Assembly: GCA_024138015.1 (NCBI GenBank)
Contig: JAMXBB010000002.1
Location: forward strand, 14,174,118-14,238,117
Direction of reading: 5' to 3'
DNA: 64,000 bases
DNA from: Lumnitzera littorea
Taxonomy: Eukaryota > Streptophyta > Magnoliopsida > Myrtales > Combretaceae
Below, in pieces: positions 13,486 to 24,400 of this stretch. The notes beneath the pieces are model-generated. The model was not told the origin of the DNA. It searched no databases and worked only from the letters and a program-made list of their open reading frames with translations. A program made the position numbers and the translations under genes. The stretch's first letter is position 1; every line of letters begins with the position of its first letter.

Positions 13486-16400
13486 ATATTAGTATTGCTT
13501 GGGATTATACTCATGCAAAAAATGACAATAACAATGATAACAATTGAATTCCTTTTCCATTTTGTTTTTCTTAAAGCAATGTCTAATTCTCAAAATTATT
13601 TTTTACCATTGATTGGGACGTAAAGATATAAGTTTTTCGATAAGATGGTTAAGGTTAGAAGTAATTTGTAAAATCAATAAACCTAAGCTAAGAAGACCTT
13701 AAGAAGTGGTTTCGGTATGGCCTTTAAAGCTTAATTTAATAGGGTATTCAAGAGTAAGAGTATGTTTGATGAGTGTATGAGAGTAAGAGAGTCAGGATCA
13801 TTTGCCCTTAATCTTTGTCCAGTATATATAGGCATAATAAGTGAGTTACTTTTGGAAAGTGGATCACGATTCTAAGATTCTCTCCTTAACTTTAGATCTT
13901 GTGGAGAGAATTTTGGGTTAGGCACATGCCACTTGTAAGCTTTTCTTATCTAGTCAAGTTGTTCCCACTTGATCTTTTTTTGAACCTGTAGGTCGAATCT
14001 ACTTATCATGAGCTTGATGGCCTATGCTCTAAGGAGTTAGATAGAGACAAGAGTTGAGAGATGCCTTTTGGTGATATTAGCTAAGTTCTTGGGAGCTTAG
14101 CTGCTTTGCGAGATCATCATGGATGCTAACAACTTAGCTTAGGACATGATGAGGTTTGGTTAAGCTTTAGGGAGCTTTGCCTAAGCTATAGAGAGATTGG
14201 TTGGGCTTTATGGGCTCGTCCATATTATAAGGAGGATGACTTAGGCTTAGAAGCCTATATTTAAAATAACTTATCAACAAGATGGGAACAAGGTAAATTA
14301 CACTTTAAATATTTATATGTTTTATTTTTTATTACCAACAAAAAAAAAAGGAACACATGTGATGGTTTGTCTCCCCCTTACCTTACAATAGTCCATGAAG
14401 CTTGAGTTGCTATTGGCCTTTTTATGTAATAATATATCTTTGATATGTTATTTAATTAATATGACTAATAATAGGTAAAATTACATAAACATGCATTATG
14501 TTTTTAGTTTTTTTTTTCCTTTCTTTCTTTCTTCTTTTGTAAATAAGAGACTTTTATTTTTATTAAAAACATATAACTTATGTTTCTAACTAGTTATTAA
14601 TTTTAATTAATAACATATATCAATCTCTAATTAATAAAATCGTACTATTTAATGTATTTTTTTTAAAAATATAATAAGAATGATAAAATTAATATATATA
14701 TATATATATATAAAGGGGCAATACCATCCTTGTTAGCTATCCAATGGCTACATTGAAGGGGTATAGGTGGTTGTGTGAATCCCTTAAAATAATGATTAGC
14801 CACCTTGCACCCCTAGGCAACATTTTCTTTGATAAGTTGCCGTTTATACTTATGGTAGTATAATACCTATCTCTAAAAAAAAAAAAAAGAATTTTGAAAG
14901 AAAACTTGATAGATGTAATGACTTGACTAAAAACTAATCATATTTTATTTATTTTTTTCCTTTTCTTTTTTAACTCTTGAGTACTTAATAGTTACTAAAC
15001 ATTCTTTAGGGCACTCGAACAACCCTCTTTAGAATGAGGGTAGCTACTCGCTACCACAGTGCATTTAATGGTCAATTATATCCATGTTGTGACCTACTAG
15101 AAAAGTTGACTTTAGTGACCATTCAAAGATGAGAGGCAGCTGGCAACGACCCATAAGAGTCATTGGACCTCCTTTTATTCTTGGGATAGCTAACTACGAA
15201 ACGAGTACTATTTTTCCTTTTTTTTTTTTTTCAATTTTCTATAGATTTTTTATTATTCATTATTTGTCACCCAAATAAAATACTATTTTATTAAATTGAT
15301 CAATATGATCAAAAGGTGTTGACACGTCCCTAATTCTTAATAAATAATTATAAAATATAGGTCATGTATTTCTCAAAATGAAATATAGAGGGTTACTCAT
15401 TTGCAAAAACAAAGGAAAACATGTCATGTTTACGTACTTTTTCATTTAATAATATTATTTTAATAAAAAAATTTACTATAAACTAGTTATTTATGGTATT
15501 TGTCCGATTGAGTAACACTTAAAATAATAACAATAATAGTAATACGTTGATGTCTTAAAATGGTAAGTAAGTAACAATAAAATTTTAGTATATAAAAATA
15601 AGAATTCATTATCATTAATACATGTCTAGATATTATTGATATTTACTTATCTCTTATTAAAAGATGTCTCACCAACAATCTTTTTTTCTTTTTAATAACA
15701 TGTTCATAAGACACTAAAAAAGAAAATATAGTTTTGTAAAATATCACCTTCATTTTATCATTTTGCAAACCTATATTTTCTTTTTGAGAAAATTATTATT
15801 TGCCAAATATCACCTTTATTTCATCATTATTGTCTTTTTTTTTTTCTCATAATTAATGAGAAAATTATTATTTGCCCTGTGTTTGCTGAATGCCTTAGCA
15901 CGTAACCTTGATCTCGCCATTACGGTTTCATTCTTTTCAACGTCAAGAATACCCAATTAACGATACTGTAAAAGAATTGCTAAGGCGAAATGCTTTTATG
16001 CCACATGATCCACAACACATGTATCATCCTCCAGGCGTGGGCCCCCTTAAACCCACTAATTCTCTATTTCACCGGTTAAAGTAGCATTCCCGAAAAAGAC
16101 AATTCGCTAAATTCAGGAAATAAAACAGTCATCTTATGACATATAAGCTAGAGTTTGACAAAATTTTCCCTCCCACATTACTTCGAAAAATATATAATTG
16201 ATAAAAGAATTTAAAAAAGTAGAAAAGAAAAATACATGCGTGCTTTCGCTTACCAATCAATACATATCATTTTCTTTTCTATTTTTTTCCACTCATCTTT
16301 CTCACTAAAATCCTTGCTAATTTATAAAAAAATATTATCACATGAAATATATAACATGATTATATTATATTCATTATGTAACTATGTTGCAATTAGTAAA

Positions 16401-17700
16401 TGGATTATTAAAAAAAAAAAAAAATTCTTGAAGCGAATCCATACCCCCATATCGAAGGTGTTAATGTGGTATTACATAAATTAAGAGATATTTGTTCGTC
16501 GTATATAATATATTATAGAGGATGACACTTTATGGTGTTATATCCTCTTAAAAATAGTCATACATAAAATTATAAAATCAATATCTCTCTTCTTGTAAAT
16601 TTATTTATAGTTTAATCACTCAATGGACTATAATCTTCCATTTTATAAGGATTATTAACTACATTTATTAATGATTGTTGACTTTATGAATTTTCTTTTA
16701 TTTTCAAAAACAAATTATATTCAAAATTCAAATCACGTATAATTATTTTTCCTACTTAGATTGGCAAATTACATAATTTTACTTATTGTATACACGCTAT
16801 ATACATGAAAAGATAAAAAGTAAGAAAATTATTCAAAGACTTCTTGCTAACGGTTATGGCCTGGAATGAATCCATCTTTACATGTGCATTTTGAATTTTA
16901 ATAGCTCAAATGAAATGTAAGGTTAATGAGACATATAAGTGAACGTTGAAGCTCATAATCATTAATATATGTCCGCATATTTTATTTTATTAATAAATAG
17001 GTAGAAAACACACGTGACTTTGATTTATCTATCTAATAAACTGGATCATGATTTATAGTTTGTAAATTTATATAATATTAAAGGGAATGCAGACACGTGA
17101 CTTTATGATTTTTTTTCCCATATACATGTGTTCATGTTTTCTCACTTATGTTAACTCTATTTTGAATATTAAAAGATTATACATGTCATTTTTTGATTGG
17201 CCTATAATAATCAATTTAATAGAATAATATTGTTAAATATGTCAAAGTAAATAATAAGAAATTACAAAAAGAAGTGCTAGAGGAAAAAAAAAAAGCTTGT
17301 TGGACAACACAATGCGAGGGGCAGTCGGGTACTATTTATTAGAGGGGTTGGGGGTGGGGGCCGGTGGTGGTTTGCCCCTTGAGGTGGCCAGGCAAGGTCA
17401 TGTTTAATTTCCATGGTGGATTATGGTGACTTACCAAAGTGGCTGGATTGCGCGACCTATTATCCTTAAATTAAAAAAGATTGATTAATTTTGGAATTTT
17501 GATTCATACTATCTGAAAACAATTTCTATTAATTTATTTTATTTCGAAATGCTTGAACGGACTTCAAACATAGTTCAGTTAGGTAAGATGAAGTTGACTT
17601 GTCTGACGTGGATGATCACCATTCACCATTCTTTGCACTGTACACCAAAGCTCAGTATGTTAATATTAAAATTGAAAGTTGCTGATAAATTATAAAATAT
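13486..17700. other. Intergenic region upstream of the GLR gene
   Basis: No gene recognised. 13560-14260 is less AT-rich and looks like a decayed LTR or other repeat, but I cannot name it. A (TA)n microsatellite is at about 14694-14713. A ~70-base imperfect tandem duplication, sharing gagaaaattattatttgcc, spans about 15738-15877. A G-rich stretch is at 17343-17370. Confidence 0.4.
14694..14713. repeat. (TA)n microsatellite
   Basis: About ten TA dinucleotides in a row, in AT-rich intergenic DNA. Confidence 0.8.
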
Positions 17701-17837
17701 ATTCTGAAAATATTTATCACCGTTTCCTGACTTCACGGACCATAGTTCCATTCCATATTTTGTTCCTACACTGGAAAATAAAGCTTTCACTCTCCGACAC
17801 TATCTGCATGTGTTTCGTCTGCATATCAACAGGTGAG

Positions 17838-17870
17838 AAAGAGTGAGAGAGAGAGAGAGAGAGAGAGAAG
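17838..17870 (+). repeat. (GA)n tract in the GLR leader region
   Basis: An uninterrupted GAGA run followed by gaagagaa, about 0.63 kb upstream of the GLR start codon. GA/CT tracts are common near plant transcription starts and in 5' leaders. This fits the likely start of transcription lying around 17.7-17.8 kb, downstream of a weak TATA-like ttataaaata at about 17.69 kb. Confidence 0.6.
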
Positions 17871-18002
17871 AGAATGATTCTTTACTTAAGACCTCAAGAC
17901 TGTTTAAGCCTTTCAGTGTCTTTCTTTACTTTTCCTCCTCTTTCTGACCATACATAACCCCCTTTACTCGAAATAAGACATGAGTCCGGTCTCATCTTTC
18001 TG

Positions 18003-18410
18003 GTAATGAAACGGGTGTTCCTTAATTCTCATCTTGTTGTGAATTTATATGTTAAAGATCTAATCTTTAGCTAACTTTGATTCTGGGTTTTTCTTATTTA
18101 TTTGTTTGATAATGATATCTATCTAGTGGACATCATGAAAGTGATAAATGTTTGCTCTTTTCTTGTTCTTTTTTCCTTTTCTTTTTAAAACAATAAAATA
18201 CTAGCTTCTAGGTTGTTTTGCTAGTTACCCATGTGAGCATTTATTCATAGTATTTGAGATACTTAGTGTTTGGACATAAATATATTTTTAAGTTACTTAT
18301 ATTAATGTTATAAATTTAAGATTTCGTTGTGTATTTCCTTTGTTAATGATTGATTTGTTATTGCACGAAGTAGTTCATTTAGTTCATTTTTGTGATTTTT
18401 TTTTTTTTAG
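18003..18410 (+). other. Possible intron in the GLR 5' leader
   Basis: A GT donor candidate (tg|gtaatg) at 18003, and a strong acceptor at 18409-18410 preceded by a long T-run, enclose AT-rich sequence with no coding potential just before the GLR start codon. The acceptor is convincing in form. The donor is my best guess among several. Confidence 0.35.
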
Positions 18411-18442
18411 ATACAATACAGGGTTTGAAGTTGTTCAAAAGT

Positions 18443-18480
18443 ATGGCATGAACTGTTCTTCTTCTATCCACCGGGCTTAA
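18443..18480 (+). promoter_or_regulatory. Overlapping upstream ORFs before GLR start
   Basis: Within the last 50 bases before the GLR start codon are two short upstream frames. One is the minimal ATG-GCA-TGA at 18443-18451. The other starts at 18448, overlapping that stop, and encodes MNCSSSIHRA before TAA, about 10 bases before the main ATG at 18493. Such uORFs can reduce initiation at the main start; whether they do here is inference. Confidence 0.45.
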
Positions 18481-18492
18481 AATTTCGAGGAT

Positions 18493-21400
18493 ATGGAGGT
18501 GTTCTTAAGAAGCCGTGGAGTGGGGGTTAGGTTCATGGGAGTAGCACTAATTGTGTTGATTGTGAATGTGTTATTGCCTGTAGTGGTTTTGTGTCAAGCT
18601 GGGAATTCCAGTTTCAAGTCACCTAGGCCCAGTGTTGTGAATATAGGTGCCTTGTTTACTTACGATTCGGTGATTGGAAAGTCGGTGAAGCCGGCCATTC
18701 AAGCAGCCATCGATGATGTAAATTCCAATTCCAGCATCCTTCCCGGCACAAAATTGAATCTTGTCGTTCACGACACTAATTGCAGTGGATTTCTTGGAAC
18801 TGTTGAAGGTACGGCATGAAACTCTGCATTTTTAAAGGGATTTCTAGCCTTGTTTCTATCAAATTTCCGGCCTGTACATTGGACTTTCAGATATATTGAT
18901 GCTAAAATACTTTTTATTGTCCCTTCCCTGCGTTTTGCTTGTCTTTGTATTTATGGCATATGCTTACTACACCTTATCATGTAAATGAACATTGCAGATA
19001 CCAGGAATTTTAAAGCTCTTTCGGGGCTTCATTCTGTAGTGAATTAGTATACTATATGGAGTTCAATATGAACACGTCTTAAAATGTTGCTTCTTGAAAT
19101 ATTAAGTAATAAACTATGTCTCCTTCAGCCTAAACTTATAAACTAGTTTTATGTCTAGAAAAGAGTTTGACTAATTGTTAGTCCTCTTATATGATGAGTT
19201 TATGTATTGAAACTTAGTAAAGTGTGGAAATTTTTAAACAATAAACCTTGCTATTATGTGTTAATTTAAACTTCTGATTAGCTGGTCTGTTTTCATCCAT
19301 AATGGTTATCTAGCTCAAGCATTAATTTCAAGTTTTGAAATAAGAATTGATATCATCAGAGAGGAGAAAATTGTAGGTACTGTTATCTCCTTATTCAAGT
19401 TTTCTTGGACAAGTTGTGGGGATGCTGTAATGATTCTCAAGGATGAGGTTCAAATTCATAGTTAGGGACATTTAGTGACAGGCAATGGAAGTATTCTGAA
19501 TCTCTTCCTTTCCAAATTCAACAATTTATAGGGTTAAATCCTTGCTTGAATTGGTTGGAAGAGAAGTAATGATAAATTATTATTATTTTTTCGCCCTTCT
19601 TTTAGCCACACCTTTTTCTTGCTGTAAATTTAAATTGGACAAAATGATCAAGATATATTCTAATCCATCTCCATTTCCTGAGGATTTAAAATGAGTTTAG
19701 TTTTTGGCTTTCTCCTCTCTCTCAAAATCATTTTGAGCAATGGTTTTGTCATTTTCACATTGCTTCTTGCTAGGTGTAGCAACCATTTTAACTCAAGGTT
19801 TAAACTTGTACATTTGGTGTTTATATTTATTACTTGGTACTTTTTTTCGCTTGGGTTGAGACTTTGATTAAAAGTTATCAAGTGGACGACTTGATTAGAT
19901 AGGTTGAATAATGAGGTAGGATTTGAATGCAGGATCTCCTCTTCTTATACCATGTTAAGGTTAATATCACAACCTTCTTATTTAAAAGTTTTAAACTTTT
20001 AGAAGCTTGTGGTGCTATCCTCAACACTCCTAGTATCAATAACTTGAACCTTAACATCTTTTCCATGAAAACAATGTGCATGGAGTTCAATCCATGAGCC
20101 AAAGACTAGTGTTTGAGGTTTATTTTCAGTCCATCTTATATCTGAAATGGTAGAAGCCTAATTAGATTATCAAAATGCTGCCAAATGTATGTGTATATTA
20201 ATATTATATAATAATAGGTACATGATAATGGTCTTCCACAGCTGCTTCAATTCATGTTCATTCTTGATAAATTGGTTGATTGGAAGATGTTAACAAGGTT
20301 TATGGCAAATGTAGCTTTGCAGCTCATGGAGAATGATGTCGTTCTTGCTATTGGCCCACAATCCTCAGGAATAGCTCATGTCATCTCCCATGTAGTTAAT
20401 GAACTTCATGTACCACTTCTCTCATTTGGAGCAACAGACCCGACTCTGTCTTCACTACAATATCCTTATTTTATCCGAACTACTCAGAGTGATTACTTTC
20501 AGATGTATGCTATAGCTGATTTGGTTGAGTACTATGGGTGGAGGGAGGTAATTGCCATCTTTGTAGATGACGATTATGGCAGAAGTGGAATTTCTGTGTT
20601 AGGTGATGCTCTTGCAAAGAACCGAGCCAAAATCTCATACAAGGCTGCATTCACTCCCAATGCACCTCGGAGTGCCATAAATGATTTGTTAGTTGAAGTA
20701 AATCTAATGGAATCTCGGGTTTATGTCGTTCATGTCAATCCCGACTCTGGTCTTACCGTCTTTTCAGTTGCAAAACATCTTGGGATGGTTGCTAGTGGTT
20801 ATGTTTGGATTGCTTCTGATTGGCTTTCTTCCTATTTGGATTCACAAAATCCCCCTAATCCAGAAACGATGAATTTCCTGCAAGGAGTTATTACACTACG
20901 TCATCACACTCCAGATACGGATACGAAAATGCATTTCCTATCAAACTGGAGTAACCTGAAATTCACAGGAGGTGCCAAGCCTAATTCTTATGCACTGTAT
21001 GCTTATGACTCTGTTTGGTTGGCTGCTCGGGCTCTCCATGTGTTCTTCAGTGAAGGTGGAAATATTTCATTCTCACAGGACCCGAGGTTAGCCTCAAATA
21101 ACAGAACACTGAGCTTGTCATCTCTCCATATTTTTGATAGAGGCAAAGAGTTACTGGATACGATTCTTAGGACGAATTTCACTGGACTAAGTGGCCAAAT
21201 CCAATTTGATCCAGATAGATCCCTAATCCGCCCAGCTTTTGATGTTCTAAACATTGATGGTGTGTCACGTAGGATTGGATATTGGTCAAACTATTCTGGC
21301 CTCTCAGTCATTGTTCCTGAGATCTTATATAAGAAGCCTCCTAATACTTCTACGAGCAGCCAACATCTTAAAGATGTGATATGGCCTGGTGAAGTTGTAA

Positions 21401-24400
21401 CAAAGCCTCGAGGATGGGTATTCCCTAACAATGGCAAACCGTTGCGAATTGGAGTGCCAAATCGAGTAACTTTTAAGCAGATTGTGGCGAAAGATAACAA
21501 TCCTCCCGGGGTGAAAGGATACTGCATTGATGTCTTTGAATCAGCATTGAACTTACTACCATATCCTGTCCCGCATACTTATATATTATTTGGAGATGGG
21601 GAGAAAACCCCTGAGTACAGTGCACTTGTTAATCAGGTTGCAGAAGATGTAAGTATCTAGAAATTTTTTTTTTTTTTTCCTTTGCTGCTAAATATCTAGC
21701 CTTGAATTTGATCATACAGCATTCCTATTAGCCATTGTGGATTAAATTAGCTGCAGAAGTTCTGTTTCTGTTTTTCTTGTAGGCATTTTAATGCAACTTT
21801 ATTCTGGTATCTGGCTTGATTCCATTCTTCTTGTGTTTCCAGATTTTTGATGCTGCTGTTGGTGATATCACTATTACAACAAATAGGACAAAAATTGTGG
21901 ACTTCACCCAGCCTTTCATGGAATCAGGACTTCTTGTTGTTGCTCCAGTGAAGGAGCAAAAATCTAGTCCATGGGCTTTCCTCAAACCATTTACATGGCA
22001 GATGTGGTTAGTCACTGGTTTGTTCTTCCTTTTTGTGGGGGCAGTGGTTTGGATACTTGAACATCGGATAAACCATGAATTCCGCGGTCCACCACGACAG
22101 CAACTTATAACAATATTTTGGTAAGTTGACTAGAGACTTTAAAAACCTCACCTTTGATACTGTTAAGACTCTAGAGGACCTAGTATTCTTCTGGCCTTAA
22201 GAACTCAGCTCCTCAGACCTCTCAACCTTAAGTTTTCTCTGCTCTTGATATTAATTTGGGTTCTGTGGCTAACAACCAGCAAAAAGAAGTGGATTAGCAG
22301 AAGTGTGGTGATTAACTTGGCATTGATCAAGCCAGGACGAACATCTTCTTGCGCTTAATGCAACGTGCTGTTATGCCAAAGAAAGAAGGAAGAACCAGTC
22401 TTAATATCATTGTGTCTTTATCTATAGAATGCAAATGCCTATGTTCATAAGAAAAGTAACTGAAGCTCCCATATTGAATAGAATGGGTAATCCAAAAGAT
22501 GGAAAAAAGAAACATAAAACATTGAATAAAGTACAACCAAAAATAAAATCTTCTAAGTCTAGATATTATTGTAGAAATAAATTAAATATCAAATAAGAGT
22601 CTGAGGTTAAACTAAATATATAAATAATAAAATAGCACCAAAATCTCTCATGATTCTCCATCAATTGGAAAACATAATTTTGGCTGGTAAAGATGGTTTC
22701 TAATTCTAATGTACTGTTTCGAGTAGTAGCACAACTATCTTATCTAAAATCTTAAACTTGTAGATATGATGTGAAATATTATGTTTATTTTATAATACTT
22801 CTTCTCTCCTATGGGCTGGACTTTGACTTAGGGCCAATAAATAGATGACATAATTAGATGGTGGTTGGCTGATGATGTGGGGATTTAAATTTAGGATCTC
22901 CTGTTCTGATATCATGTTATGAGTAGTACAACCATCTTATCAAAAAACTTGAGCTTGTAGATGCAGTATGGACTGTTATGTTTATTGTATAATATGCATT
23001 AGTTATCAATGCACAATTTGGTACAACAGAATGATAAGAATAATCTTTATGAAAAAATTGAAAAAAAAAAATGGGAATATTTCTGGTGAATTTCACTTGG
23101 AAAATGGGCCCATGAAAGCTTCAAACAAACTTTGATACATTCGGTCAAATATTAGGAGTCTTAGCTTGGTGAAATATCATTTGTAGCCCAGATTGGCTTG
23201 AGACACAACAGGATCAGTTGCATGTTCTTGATGATTAGCTGGAAGATTTGCAGTTCTTTTGGATGAAGTTGGTTGTTGTCAATCTTAATTTCAGCCTTTG
23301 GAAGTTCTTGGGCACATCTCGATTGATATCTGTTGACTGGTCTGCTTTGAACAGTTCAGCTTTGGAAGACCGGTGAATACTCTCCCCCAAATCATCTTGT
23401 CGATCTTGCTGGCTTAGGTCCTATCTTCTGATGTTCACCGGACTCCTTCCATGATGATTCAACATCCAACAACCTTTGACATCTCAGTCACCTTTTTCTT
23501 GTACCTATCCCAAAGTTTATACCCTATTGAGACGTGCCGTAACCAAATAAGTCATAGTTTTGGGTACATATCAAGATATATCATTGTTTGCAATCCTAGA
23601 TAATCCATTAACCTTGTTGATATAGTTATAATTACTCTTTTTATGAAGAAGTGGCAAACCCTATCCACACTTTTAATTATACATCTGGATTGGAATATGT
23701 TGTCTGGCAACCATCTAAAAGTATTCCTCATGGATTGCAATCCCTGCCTCCTACCAGTATTGTGATTGCTTTGTGCTGGTTGCATTGTCAGACTGTGAGG
23801 TTTAGGTCTGGTATTGCTTGACGCAGGCAAAATCTGTTGTTCTTACGCTTAATTCAGTTTGGATCTGCTAGCAGCTAGGCTCTGATATCATGTGGCAAAT
23901 GATGGATGGAGGCATGGTTATAGGTTCTTGATCAAGCCAGGATGAACATGTTGTTAGCCCTGATGTCATATGTTATTGCACGAAAGATTGAAACTAGATC
24001 TAGTCTCAATATCGGTATTTCACAAATTTTCTGTGTTTCTGAATACATGAACCAGAGCGACATATCCCAAAAATATGAGTGGGAAATATAATAAATCTTA
24101 TCAAATCCTACTAAATATCGAAAATAAACTTTTCCAAATCCAGAATTATCCTATGAGATTCATATTAAATAAGAATCCCAGAATAGACTAGATACCAAAA
24201 ATAGTATAATAAAAATTTAGAATAAATTTTAACCCCAAAAAAATTTAATTTATCCAAAAATTTAGAATGAAAATATCTTGATCTTCAATAAAATATTTCC
24301 ACACATGTATTAGTATCATGCACAGTAAACTTTTAGTGATCTTATGTGGTAACGAGAAACTATGCGGAAACACCTGTTTTAGGTGTTTAGAGTACCAGTG

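Noticed and set aside
20254..20314. Start of GLR exon 2 at the upstream in-frame ATG (20254)
   Set aside because: The AG at 20313-20314 restores EALQLMEND exactly as in GLR3 proteins. The upstream residues MFILDKLVDWK... have no family counterpart and are intron read-through.
23552..23830. 92-codon minus-strand ORF as a host gene
   Set aside because: It sits between the LTR-like copies and downstream of the primer site of a minus-strand element, so any coding origin is more likely gag. No domain is visible.
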